The notes: generated from the sequence alone by a model not told the origin. Numbered from the stretch's first letter, positions 17,039 through 25,431 are shown. The stretch is 64,000 nt of DNA from an uncultured Clostridia bacterium (GCA_946183365.1 CAMHAH010000013.1:1-64000), one strand, 5' to 3'. Translations and numbers: made by a program.

Positions 17039-18091
17039 ATGAAAACAAAATCATTTGTCAGCATATTCCTGTGTCTTTGTATGATGCTTGTCGCGTTCAC
17101 AGGCTGCGGCGGCAACTCCTCAAAGCCCACCGAAAGCGCGACCGAAGCCCCTACCGTTGCAGAAACAAAGAACGACGGTATCGACTACATGGTCCTCGTC
17201 AACAAAACACATAAGCTCCCCGACGATTGGGAGCAAAAGGTCGAGACCGTCCATTTTACCAACTCCGTCGGCGATGACGTTGAGGTCGAGAAAAAGGCTT
17301 ATGACGCCTATCTCAAGCTCAAAGCCGATCTTGAGAAAGAGGGTATTTATGTCGACCTCGACTCCGCCCGCAGAAGCGTAGCGGAGCAGCAGCGTATCAT
17401 GGATGATTTCACCAAGCAGTACGGCAAGGATTACGCTCTCAAGACCGTTGCTACTCCCGGCTACTCCGAGCACCACACGGGTCTGGCTCTCGATCTGTAT
17501 CTTATCATTGACGGTAAGGACATAACCGAGAACGAGGATATGATCAAGTATACCGATATATGGTCAAAGATCCACTCAAAGCTCGCTGATTACGGTTTTA
17601 TCCTTCGTTATCTCGAGGGCAGAGAGTATATCACGGGCTATGGCTATGAGCCGTGGCATATCCGTTATATCGATAATCCTGAGATCGCAAAAGAGATAAC
17701 GGATAAGGACATCACCTTTGAAGAGTATCTCGGCACCTACAAGGGCTCAAAGCCTGTTATAGACTACGGCAGCTCTTCTGTTTATACCGAAGATGATCTG
17801 AAAGCGGCTGTTATCCAGATCGAATGTAAATTCGCCTTCTGGAACGGCTGTGAGCTGAAGAGCATCCGCTACGCGGGCGATGACGCTGTCACCGACAAAA
17901 ACCTCGCGAGGATGAACGAGATAAACCCCGACGGCAAATTCACAAAGGTAGTCGAGTTCCTGATGGACTTCCATACTCCGAAGGATATCGGCGATCTGAC
18001 CTTCAATCCCGACTCCGATTATACCGATTATCAGTGGTGGCTCGCGCGCACAGATGACGGCGGTTGGGAGATAGTCTCCTTCGGTTATTGA
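17039..18091 (+). CDS. VanY-type D-alanyl-D-alanine carboxypeptidase lipoprotein
   Basis: A 350-residue lipoprotein (lipobox FTGC, Cys23) that trims the terminal D-Ala of peptidoglycan stem peptides. The zinc peptidase motifs of the VanY/LAS family are intact: SxHxxGxAxD at 143-152 (His145, Asp152) and ExWH at 204-207 (His207), plus the substrate-contact RRS near 111-113. After the catalytic domain there is a C-terminal domain of about 110 residues (240-350) with aromatic tail YQWWLARTDDGGWEIVSFGY, of a kind I do not recognise. It has its own promoter, an AAAGGAGG site and a terminator. Confidence 0.88.
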   Translation: MKTKSFVSIFLCLCMMLVAFTGCGGNSSKPTESATEAPTVAETKNDGIDYMVLVNKTHKLPDDWEQKVETVHFTNSVGDDVEVEKKAYDAYLKLKADLEKEGIYVDLDSARRSVAEQQRIMDDFTKQYGKDYALKTVATPGYSEHHTGLALDLYLIIDGKDITENEDMIKYTDIWSKIHSKLADYGFILRYLEGREYITGYGYEPWHIRYIDNPEIAKEITDKDITFEEYLGTYKGSKPVIDYGSSSVYTEDDLKAAVIQIECKFAFWNGCELKSIRYAGDDAVTDKNLARMNEINPDGKFTKVVEFLMDFHTPKDIGDLTFNPDSDYTDYQWWLARTDDGGWEIVSFGY

Positions 18092-18124
18092 TAATCGACA
18101 GCATGACAATATAACACATGACCC

Positions 18125-18166
18125 TGCTGCCGGGCGAAACACCATTCCGCTCGGCGGCATATTTTT
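18125..18166 (+). terminator. Terminator of the carboxypeptidase gene
   Basis: TGCTGCCGGGC (18125-18135) pairs with GCTCGGCGGCA (18149-18159) with two G-U pairs, followed by TATTTTTAT. Confidence 0.6.
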
Positions 18167-18221
18167 ATAACTGTTTTCAACTCAGTTTTTATCTTTCAAA
18201 AAATGCTTTACAAATAAACTC

Positions 18222-18250
18222 TTGATTTATTCTCAGTTATATTGTAAAAT
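18222..18250 (+). promoter_or_regulatory. Promoter of the small lipoprotein gene
   Basis: TTGATT (18222-18227), 17 bp, TAAAAT (18245-18250). Confidence 0.55.
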
Positions 18251-18294
18251 AGACTGGCACTGATTAATATGTATTCAACAAAGGACTGATAAAT

Positions 18295-18762
18295 ATGAAG
18301 AAGATAATCGCGCTCATCGCAGCGCTCGCTATGGTGCTCTCACTCGTCGCCTGCGGAGGTTCAAACAATAACGGCTCCACCGCCGATCAGGCAAACGCCG
18401 CTGACGTAAGCACCTATGACAAGGACTTTGAGGGTCTGCAGAAATACATCACAGACCGCAACTCCAGCGCCGCTAAGAACGAGCTTTTCTACGATATGGT
18501 AGGCGCTGACAACGGTATCCGTCTTGTCCTCAACGGCAACGCGTATGTTGAGATATATGATTATTCAAAGGCTGATAACGATACAGCAAAGAGTATTATC
18601 GAGGACGTAAAGGACGATAATAAGTTCAAGCCCGTAGCCGACGGAGCGGAGCTTGCCGGCAAGCTCACAAACAGCGGTAAATATGTCCTTGCGTGGGATA
18701 CTACCCGCAGCTATGATTATGACAAAAAGGTAGTCACCGAAGAGCTCCTCGAGAACTGGTAA
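18295..18762 (+). CDS. Small secreted lipoprotein, unknown
   Basis: A 155-residue lipoprotein with signal MKKIIALIAALAMVLSLVAC (lipidated Cys20), an Asn/Gly/Ser-rich linker and a domain of about 115 residues rich in Asp, Lys and Tyr. The lipid anchor places it outside the membrane. I do not recognise the domain. Single gene with promoter and a strong GAAA-loop terminator. Confidence 0.75.
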   Translation: MKKIIALIAALAMVLSLVACGGSNNNGSTADQANAADVSTYDKDFEGLQKYITDRNSSAAKNELFYDMVGADNGIRLVLNGNAYVEIYDYSKADNDTAKSIIEDVKDDNKFKPVADGAELAGKLTNSGKYVLAWDTTRSYDYDKKVVTEELLENW

Positions 18763-18782
18763 TATCTGTTCTTTCATCAAAC

Positions 18783-18813
18783 AAGCCCGACAGGAAACTG
18801 TCGGGCTTTCGTT
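18783..18813 (+). terminator. Terminator of the small lipoprotein gene
   Basis: An 11-bp perfect stem (18783-18793 with 18798-18808) closed by a GAAA tetraloop, followed by a T-rich run. Confidence 0.8.
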
Positions 18814-18892
18814 CGTTTATGCGATGGCTACAGCTTTATCTCGCTTAGCGGATCACTCGCGATGGGCGGCTTTGTCGTATAGCAATACTCTA

Positions 18893-19051
18893 ATACTAAG
18901 TTTCCATTAAACGCTTTAACAAATTTATTAACGGAAAATTTCGTAGAACGAGGCGGACGACGCAGGCAGGCTGGCGCCTGTCAAGGAGGACAACGAAGTA
19001 ATACGGAATTTAACGCAATAAATGTTAAAGTGTTTTAATGAAACTTAGTAT
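18893..19051 (+). repeat. MITE-like palindromic repeat, copy C (subfamily 2)
   Basis: A 159-bp element with ends ATACTAAGTTT and AAACTTAGTAT and the core CAGGCAGGCTGGCGCCTGTC. The arms are inverted copies of each other. It is nearly identical to copy E and to both ends of copy D. It lies in the gap between convergent genes. Confidence 0.85.
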
Positions 19052-19101
19052 AAATCCAAATTCGGATCATCTGACATAAGCCGTCCGCCATATATCAATC
19101 G

Positions 19102-21024
19102 TTATCGGTTTATCTCCTGACCTATTGGATAAGGCGTATAGAGCAGAGAGCAGAAGCGCTGTATAAAGGTCGCGTCAACTACAGTCGGCTCGCCGTCTCC
19201 GTCAACGTCTCCGTTCATCAGTATTTCTTCAGGATAAGGCACAGACATATTCGTGTAAAGGCGCTGTACGACCGTCGCGTCGATCATATCGACCTCGCCG
19301 CTGCCGTCTGCGTCGCCGAGGACTGCAGCTCCGACAGCTTGTGTTGACATCAATACGCTGAGAGACATCCGTCCAAAGGTTTCCTCTACGGTTGCGCCGT
19401 TTACGGTCACCGTGGTATCATCATCCAGCCAGTAGCCGAATTCGGGATTGAGCATACAGTCAACATAGTAGGTCTTGCCTTTCTCAAAAGAACCTTCAAA
19501 GGGGATACGATCATCATTGTTTTTTATGTACCACTGAGAATACTGATATTCGGGATCGGTATGGATAGAATAATGCGCGCCGTCTTCAACAGTCAGCACG
19601 GGAGCAGGAGCTTGGATATCATTCTCAATAGTGACCTCAGTACCCGCAACGGGTCGGTCGAGTTTCAGAGCGACCTGTTTTAGCTTGGTGTAGAAGCCTG
19701 CATACACGGTCATATCCGACGTGACATTTGTATTTAAAAGAGCGTACGCGTCGTCGCCGTATTCCTCTTCATTTGCGAATTCATCCAGCGGTTTAGTCGC
19801 CAGATCGCGGAAGATAAACTCCTCGGTCTCCATCGCGTTGAGTGTACCGAATACACCTGCTTTATCAAGAGCGTCAAAGAACCTGTCGCCGCGAGGTACC
19901 TCTACGGTGATATCCTCACCTCGATCGCCGAGGTCAACGGTGACGGTGTAAAAATCAGGGAGAGGAGCGGCCGTTATACCTAAGTCATCGGCATTGGTGT
20001 TCGCGCTCAGACCGCCGACAGTCACGCTCCAAGAGCCGTCGTCGTTCTTCACGGCATTGGTGACCCCCGCGCCTGTGGATATGGACTTGATCTCATAATC
20101 CTCATCGGGAGTTATCGTAGCGGTACCGCTTTCGCCCTCAAGCAGCCAGCAGTCGATCTCGTTGTCGGAGGAAAAGCCCTCTCCATAGCTTACTGTCGCG
20201 TGTTCGGCGCTCAGATCGACTTGGATATAATGCTTGCCGCTGTTGTTCAGAACCGTACCTCCGTAGTTATATACTCTGCCGTCCGCGGTGTTGTCAGTGA
20301 CGATCCCTCCGGTGTGATTTCTGACGTATCCGCTGTTTTCGGTAATGCCTCCCTCGTTCATCTCGACAAGACTGTAGATATCGTTTTTAATGATAGTACC
20401 GTAATTTTTTTCGACCTTGCCGGTCTGATCAAAGATAAAAATGTAGTCGACGCCGTTTCTTTGGATCGTGCCTGTGTTTACGACAATAGTTCCTGTGTTT
20501 GTATCTGAGATCAGTCCACTGTTACCGTAGATCGTTCCGCCTTTACTGTTGAACTCTGTCGTACCGTAATTCTCTCGCATGATACCCGAATTGCAGAAAA
20601 GGTAAGCTCCCTCTTTGTTATCGATCATGGTGCCGTAATTGTAACCGGTGATTCTGCCGTAGTTGCGGTACAGGCTGCCGCCTTCGAGGTTACTGACCAA
20701 AACGCCGTAGTTGTAATCGATCGTTCCTTCGTTTCCTGCGCTTCCGTATAATCTGCTGGAAGTCGTCGAAGAGCCGACCGTACCGTAATTGTAGGTGATC
20801 TCCGCCTGAGGCTGATTATTGTGGATGGTGGCGCCCTCGCGGTTGTTCACGATGCGGCTTTGGTTCTGCCAGATAAAGCCATAGTTGTTTAATCTGGATT
20901 CTCCGTTATAATCGACCGTTCCCGTGATATCATCGGAATATGCCAATACGGAAAGAGAAGAAGCGCCGATCATAATACATAGGGAAAGAAAAACAGTAAT
21001 ACCCTTCAATATATTCTTTTTCAT
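19102..21024 (-). CDS. Secreted dockerin protein with NYG-ladder repeats
   Basis: A 640-residue exported protein. A signal peptide (residues 1-28, cleavage after SVLA) is followed by about 220 residues (47-265) of short irregular repeats built around N-Y/N/S-G followed by small or beta-branched residues (NYGT, NYGV, NYGR, NSGL, NTGT). This pattern fits a stacked beta-helix or solenoid. Then come beta-rich modules, and finally a type I dockerin (about 568-636) with two Ca-binding repeats, GDADGSGEVD and GDVDGDGEPT, each leading into a helix with D-A-T. A dockerin binds a cohesin on a scaffoldin, so the protein is probably part of a cellulosome-like or other surface assembly. No catalytic domain is visible. 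AAGGGGG precedes the ATG. Confidence 0.8.
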   Translation of the reverse strand: MKKNILKGITVFLSLCIMIGASSLSVLAYSDDITGTVDYNGESRLNNYGFIWQNQSRIVNNREGATIHNNQPQAEITYNYGTVGSSTTSSRLYGSAGNEGTIDYNYGVLVSNLEGGSLYRNYGRITGYNYGTMIDNKEGAYLFCNSGIMRENYGTTEFNSKGGTIYGNSGLISDTNTGTIVVNTGTIQRNGVDYIFIFDQTGKVEKNYGTIIKNDIYSLVEMNEGGITENSGYVRNHTGGIVTDNTADGRVYNYGGTVLNNSGKHYIQVDLSAEHATVSYGEGFSSDNEIDCWLLEGESGTATITPDEDYEIKSISTGAGVTNAVKNDDGSWSVTVGGLSANTNADDLGITAAPLPDFYTVTVDLGDRGEDITVEVPRGDRFFDALDKAGVFGTLNAMETEEFIFRDLATKPLDEFANEEEYGDDAYALLNTNVTSDMTVYAGFYTKLKQVALKLDRPVAGTEVTIENDIQAPAPVLTVEDGAHYSIHTDPEYQYSQWYIKNNDDRIPFEGSFEKGKTYYVDCMLNPEFGYWLDDDTTVTVNGATVEETFGRMSLSVLMSTQAVGAAVLGDADGSGEVDMIDATVVQRLYTNMSVPYPEEILMNGDVDGDGEPTVVDATFIQRFCSLLYTPYPIGQEINR

Positions 21025-21057
21025 AGAGATACCCCCTTGGTGCCATAAAATATTATA

Positions 21058-21266
21058 CTGTCATTTTATCATATCACATACCTCAGCACAATCCAAAAAT
21101 TTAGAAGTATTTTTATATATATTATATAAACAGCCGTTATCAATTCTAAAAGCAGATACTTTTATTTTACACCATTATACACGATCCGTAACAAAACTCA
21201 ATACTCTTTAATTGACCGCGTCACCGCTCATATACATCCGAAAACTATAAAAAAGCTCAGAATCGG
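21058..21266. other. AT-rich intergenic DNA between divergent genes
   Basis: The 339-bp gap between the dockerin gene (minus) and the ATPase gene (plus) is AT-rich. On the minus strand a TATAAT (21052-21057) with a weak -35 may drive the dockerin gene. Apart from the plus-strand promoter at 21267-21294 I see nothing else. Confidence 0.35.
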
Positions 21267-21294
21267 TTGAAGTATCAGTGGATTATGATATAAT
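21267..21294 (+). promoter_or_regulatory. Promoter of the DnaB-like ATPase gene
   Basis: TTGAAG (21267-21272), 16 bp, TATAAT (21289-21294), about 70 nt before the chosen ATG at 21364. Confidence 0.6.
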
Positions 21295-21363
21295 TATTTG
21301 TATAAGAACAGAAACAAACAGCGGACTAAAAGAACAAATGACATTCTATTCGGAGTTAGTATT

Positions 21364-22716
21364 ATGAAAAACGATAAAACAATAGAAGAGCTTCTGAATG
21401 CTTTCAACGGAAAAGCCTTGACATCTGATTCTGAAAACAGTGATCTTTCAAACAAAACAACAGAAGAAGAAAATATCGAAAATAATCAAATAAGCGAATC
21501 AGAAAACTCGATATCGAAGATCATCAAAAACAGCTGTTTGAGTAATGAGCTCAAGAGATTTTCGGAGGATTATAAAAACTGCAGACAAAAACCGATCGAT
21601 ACCGGTTCAAAAAGAATCAACGATATGCTCGGAGGCGGCATTTTCCCGGGGATCTCGGTATTGGGAGCAATGCCCGCGACGGGTAAATCCACCCTTGCTT
21701 TACAGATCGCTACCGAAGTCGCTCGCAGAGGAACACCGGTTCTGTTTTTCTCTTATGAGATGTCATCTGCCTTTATCGCGGCAAAAATCATCAGCAGAAC
21801 GATCAACCGTGAAATGTCCCGATCAAATATCAGTACACGCGCTATTTTGAATGCGGATTCGGGTGATAGCGAATGGCATGAGAAACTGAATCGAAGAATT
21901 CCCGAAACGGCTAAAGGATTGCTTGAAGAGGATACTCTCAGCAAGAACCTTTATATTTTCGATACCTCTTCGGACGCGCCGATAAATACGGATAAACTCC
22001 TCGATATCGTTGATCTTTTCTGTGCTGAGCATACCGGTGAACCGTCGCCTCTGGTCATTATCGATTACCTTCAGATCCTGGCGATGCTGGAAAAGACAGG
22101 TTCCAACAGCACGCAGATCCGCGAATCGAATGATTCCGTTATCCGTAAACTGACTTTTCACGCCCACGACAGAAACCTTGCGATCCTTATAATAAGCTCC
22201 ATCTCCCGCGCCCATTATCAAAAATCCGGCGGCAAAAAGAGCGATAAGTCCGATCAACCTCAGATGGATGTTTTCAAAGAAAGCGGATTTATTGAATACA
22301 GCGCCGACTACGCTTTATTCTTGGGACCGCCTGCAATCGACCGAGAAACTCCCGAAAATGATGCGGATAAAATGAAAAAGGAGCTGCGCCTCACTGTTCT
22401 GAAAAATCGTTACGGCAGCATCGGCGCCTATACCGATCTGATCTTCTATCCCGCTCAGGATCGTTTTGAAGAAGCCGAGGAAGAGAGCCTTACTCCTGAT
22501 TTGACAGATGGAGATATTTTGAAGGAGCAGTCTGCAGAAAGGTCTGAAGAACAGACTGAAAAGCGATCCGAAGAAAGGAACAACACACCCAAAAAGAGCA
22601 ATAATGCTGCTGTTCCGACAGAAAAAACCGAAGCTCCCGCTTCTTCACTGTCCGTCGATAAGACAGATACACCCGCGCAAAAATATCCCGAACGCTTCAG
22701 TGAAGATTGGGACTGA
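21364..22716 (+). CDS. DnaB/RepA-like RecA-fold ATPase
   Basis: A 450-residue protein. After a polar, acidic N-terminus (1-60) lies a RecA-fold helicase domain like the C-terminal half of DnaB: Walker A GAMPATGKST (101-110), Walker B PLVIIDYLQI (229-238) and the downstream GxGSIGxYTDLIFYP-like end of the core (RYGSIGAYTDL). The N-terminal primase-binding domain of DnaB is missing. About 90 C-terminal residues are low-complexity, rich in Glu, Ser, Thr and Pro. It may load or act as a helicase for an accessory replicon. CGGAG precedes the ATG at 21364; a longer frame upstream has no good site. The next gene follows after 42 bp. Confidence 0.75.
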   Translation: MKNDKTIEELLNAFNGKALTSDSENSDLSNKTTEEENIENNQISESENSISKIIKNSCLSNELKRFSEDYKNCRQKPIDTGSKRINDMLGGGIFPGISVLGAMPATGKSTLALQIATEVARRGTPVLFFSYEMSSAFIAAKIISRTINREMSRSNISTRAILNADSGDSEWHEKLNRRIPETAKGLLEEDTLSKNLYIFDTSSDAPINTDKLLDIVDLFCAEHTGEPSPLVIIDYLQILAMLEKTGSNSTQIRESNDSVIRKLTFHAHDRNLAILIISSISRAHYQKSGGKKSDKSDQPQMDVFKESGFIEYSADYALFLGPPAIDRETPENDADKMKKELRLTVLKNRYGSIGAYTDLIFYPAQDRFEEAEEESLTPDLTDGDILKEQSAERSEEQTEKRSEERNNTPKKSNNAAVPTEKTEAPASSLSVDKTDTPAQKYPERFSEDWD

Positions 22717-22758
22717 TATAAAATACTGACCCTAATCAATTCGTCATAAGGAGATAGT

Positions 22759-23934
22759 ATGAAAAAACTGGTTTTTAATAATACATTACTGTTTCAAAAG
22801 CTTTTCGGCAATGAGATAAAAGCTATCTCAGAAACCGAGATCGCTGAAGCGCCGTATTATGAGATCCATCCGTACAGCGATAATCAGGATATAGATCAGA
22901 TCCTGCTCGTCTATCACGATGATAAAGATAATAATGATAGCATAGATGAAATAGACCTATCTTATTTTGACGGACTGGTGGCTGACGCTTTCTACTCCAT
23001 GCTATATGACGACAACCGTCGGTTAAGCAAAAAGTTTACCCTGACTGAGCTTTTGCACGCTGTTTCTTGCTCAGATCGTACGCAGCTGACAAAACAGAGA
23101 AGAAAAATGCTGGAGGACAGTCTGAATCGCCTTTACCGTTATGAAATTTTTATTTTCATGCGCCCCGACGGCAATGGTAATTTCACAAATAAACTCAAGG
23201 GCAGGTTGATCGATTTTCAACAGATATCCAAAGGCAAGAAAACTTTTTATAAAAGCAATGATGATGAGCCTGTACTGAACCGCTATACCAGAGCTTTGGC
23301 AGAGAGCAAAGTCGGTTCAGGCGAACAGAAGATCACCGCGGCAGATTATCATCTGGGCGTCTATGAAGATGAGCTGAGAATACCCCGTTTGACTTTCATC
23401 ACCAAGACATCAATGATGCTGACACGCCTTCTGTGGATGCGCCTTGAAGTCGAAAAACGCAGAACAAAAGAATGTACGATATTGGTATATACAAAAGACG
23501 GCGGCGGAATCATCGGAAAGCTGATCGGCAGGAAAAAGTGGAGAGATCTTCTTAAAAACGATCTCCAAAAACTATATCGTCTTATCGGATCCGTTATCGA
23601 GATCACCGAAAATATTTTTGAGTATTATAAGAATAACGGGTATATCAAAGAAGCGAGAATTGATAACGGCGAAAAATTTATCGTGGAATTTTACGACGAA
23701 GACCAATCAGTCGATTTATGGAAAGCCGTTACAAATACATACACACCCAACATCAGAATTCCCTTATTGGAAAGTGAAATAGATCGTCTTGACCAGTACT
23801 TGAATGATATCGAAACGGATAGAAAAATGGAGAAAGAAACTGCCGATCGGCTGATCAAAAAATGCGAGCGCCTTCTCGAAACTCTGAAAGCATTAAAAAC
23901 GACAGATCAAATTATTGACACTGATCTCAGCTAA
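22759..23934 (+). CDS. Unknown protein, possible replication initiator
   Basis: A 391-residue soluble protein with no motif I can name. It is charged, with two helical basic regions (about 90-130 and 235-285) that could be winged-helix units, and a helical, Glu/Lys-rich C-terminus. It sits directly behind a DnaB-like ATPase (42-bp gap, AAGGAG site), a pairing common for an initiator and its helicase on plasmids and integrative elements. The initiator role is inference from this context only. An inverted repeat overlaps its stop codon. Confidence 0.6.
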   Translation: MKKLVFNNTLLFQKLFGNEIKAISETEIAEAPYYEIHPYSDNQDIDQILLVYHDDKDNNDSIDEIDLSYFDGLVADAFYSMLYDDNRRLSKKFTLTELLHAVSCSDRTQLTKQRRKMLEDSLNRLYRYEIFIFMRPDGNGNFTNKLKGRLIDFQQISKGKKTFYKSNDDEPVLNRYTRALAESKVGSGEQKITAADYHLGVYEDELRIPRLTFITKTSMMLTRLLWMRLEVEKRRTKECTILVYTKDGGGIIGKLIGRKKWRDLLKNDLQKLYRLIGSVIEITENIFEYYKNNGYIKEARIDNGEKFIVEFYDEDQSVDLWKAVTNTYTPNIRIPLLESEIDRLDQYLNDIETDRKMEKETADRLIKKCERLLETLKALKTTDQIIDTDLS

Positions 23935-23988
23935 ACAACGGACTTAAATCAGACCGCCAAGATAATCTGCTTGTTGTTTGAGATCAGT
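23920..23988 (+). repeat. Long inverted repeat over a stop codon
   Basis: ACTGATCTCA-gct-AAACAAC (23920-23939) is matched by GTTGTTTGAGATCAGT (23973-23988): 16 bp plus a 3-nt bulge and a 33-nt loop. No T run follows, so it is more likely an mRNA-end structure or a protein-binding palindrome than an intrinsic terminator. Confidence 0.5.
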
Positions 23989-24035
23989 ATAACCGTCCGA
24001 TACCTCCGAGACCGCAGAAAAACAGAATATCTTTT

Positions 24036-24193
24036 ATGCTAAGTAGCAATAAAAAGCTTTAAAAAGATATTAGCGGAGAATTTCGCATAACAAGGCGGAG
24101 GGCGCAGGCAGGCTGGCGCCTGTCAAGACTGACAACGCAGTTATGCGGAATTCTCCGCAATAGATATTAATGTGTTTTATTGCTACTTAGTGT
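24036..24193 (+). repeat. MITE-like palindromic repeat, copy B (subfamily 1)
   Basis: Almost identical to copy A over 158 bp, including TAGCGGAGAATTTCGCA and the core CAGGCAGGCTGGCGCCTGTC. The outer ends are slightly degenerate (ATGCTAAGT and ACTTAGTGT). Confidence 0.85.
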
Positions 24194-24210
24194 TATATGT
24201 TACCAAAGCT

Positions 24211-24239
24211 TGTCCCCGTGTAGACGGGGACATTTTTTT
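24211..24239 (+). terminator. Intrinsic terminator
   Basis: TGTCCCCGT (24211-24219), GTAG loop, ACGGGGACA and a T7 run. It probably ends the transcript of the two replication-like genes, beyond repeat copy B. Confidence 0.75.
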
Positions 24240-24490
24240 ATAATAAACAGGAATCATAGTAAAGTTTACCTTAACAGTTCATAAAAATAAATTAATATAT
24301 TAGGAGTTATGATAACTGTTATATAATAAGTTATAATTTAATATTAATTTATACTTTATATAACGCAAATATTTTATATCTTATCATAAATGTTATAAAT
24401 AATACATTAATTAATTATTTGATGAACCCGCTGAAACCCAGCGTTTATGCGGTTTTTAATGGATTGTCAAAGCTATAGGTATTTGATTTG

Positions 24491-24536
24491 ATATAGGTTA
24501 TATGAGAAACTGGAGGTTAACTCATATAACCTATAT
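24491..24536. repeat. 16-bp perfect inverted repeat
   Basis: ATATAGGTTATATGAG (24491-24506) and its exact complement (24521-24536) flank a 14-nt loop that contains GGAGG. No T run follows. Confidence 0.7.
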
Positions 24537-24973
24537 TCTCGATACGCTTTTCGAACGGATAGATTACATAAGCGTATACTTGTTACCTTTGACGTTCGAT
24601 AAACCGAGCAGACTTGGTCGGGTCATTTGGAGAGTTGTATCGATGAAATCGATTTGTCGGAGAGATGGACGAGTGAAGATTCTGAAAAAGGGCAGTAAGG
24701 CAGTATCTGCCTTTGAAAGAAGCTTTATGTGAGGCGGCTTTGCTGCACGCCGTTCAAATGTCGGGTGGCTATGTGAGAATAACGCAAAAAGCGAGATTCG
24801 GCCACAACGGCAAATTTGCCTCTTTGTCTTTCGGTATAACAAACGGCTTTTCTCGCTTGTTCTGCGGGAGAGACAATGAATAAATCGTTTGGAGTTTTTG
24901 CTCCGAAAAGATTTGATGTTCCGACAAGATTATGGCTGTAAGGCTGTATGATTGGCGGATGATTTGAAAGCTG

Positions 24974-25064
24974 CTATTATTTGATTACGTCCTTTCTTTT
25001 TCGCATCGGGGACGGGAATTGATAAACCCGTCCCATCAATGCGAGAACGGACATCAAATAATAG
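24974..25064. repeat. 91-bp imperfect inverted repeat
   Basis: The outer arms CTATTATTTGAT (24974-24985) and ATCAAATAATAG (25053-25064) match exactly. Inside, TCGCAT pairs with ATGCGA and GGGACGGG with CCCGTCCC around a 10-nt loop (AATTGATAAA). The whole block folds into one long hairpin. Confidence 0.7.
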
Positions 25065-25202
25065 ATTACATATATTTATTAAACGTGTGTATAACTGCTG
25101 ATAAATCTAAGTAGCCGACTCAGAAAGGATTGGATATCTATGAGCAGTTGTACACAAAGCATACATTTTCCGACACTATATACTCTATTAAATCAATCAA
25201 TA

Positions 25203-25386
25203 AACAAGAAATCGTGCGCCCCAAGCGCGCGATTTCGTCTACCCATCGCTCGTGCGCACGCAGTGCGCTACTGAGCGGGGACTATAAATTGTTTTTATTT
25301 GACAGATGTTACCGCAATAATACAACTTGTATAATTTATATTCATTAATAATAAATTATACAGTTTGTTGTAATTTCCTGTCAAAA
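25203..25386 (-). repeat. 184-bp dispersed repeat, copy F2
   Basis: Inverted copy of the block at 15669-15852. The reverse complement shares the CCCCGCTCAGTAGCGCACT region, the GTGCGCACGAGCGATGGGTA region and the TTTGACAGGAAA end. It lies directly upstream of the four-gene VirD4-ClpP operon, and its TTGTATAAT segment may supply part of that operon's promoter. Confidence 0.75.
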
Positions 25387-25393
25387 AATAAAC

Positions 25394-25415
25394 GCCCGCG
25401 GTTTATTCCGCGGGC
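25394..25415 (+). promoter_or_regulatory. GC-rich hairpin in the leader of the VirD4-ClpP operon
   Basis: GCCCGCGG (25394-25401), TTTATT loop, CCGCGGGC (25408-25415): an 8-bp all-GC stem ending about 4 nt before the AAAGGA ribosome binding site. It could block or protect the start region of the mRNA. Confidence 0.45.
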
Positions 25416-25431
25416 AGAAAGGAACCCATTT

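Larger units (their letters stand above)
24240..25139. other. Gene-free, hairpin-rich stretch of the accessory island
   Basis: About 900 bp without a credible gene. The left third (24240-24420) is very AT-rich. Then come a small CGCTG-AAACC-CAGCG hairpin (24430-24444), a 16-bp perfect inverted repeat (24491-24536), an AAGCGAGA...TCTCGCTT pair enclosing GGCAAATTTGCC (about 24788-24861), and the long inverted repeat at 24974-25064. Open frames on both strands here lack ribosome binding sites and family features. A replication or transfer origin, or a structured RNA, would fit. Confidence 0.45.

Noticed and set aside
24502..24842. Open frames of 76 codons (plus) and 92 codons (minus) in the gene-free stretch
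   Set aside because: They overlap each other, cover inverted repeats, have no good ribosome binding site and the translations show no protein-like pattern.
25140..25274. A 44-codon frame entering repeat F2, with AAAGGA upstream
   Set aside because: Most of it reads the repeat hairpins, the reverse of repeat F1; no independent support for coding.
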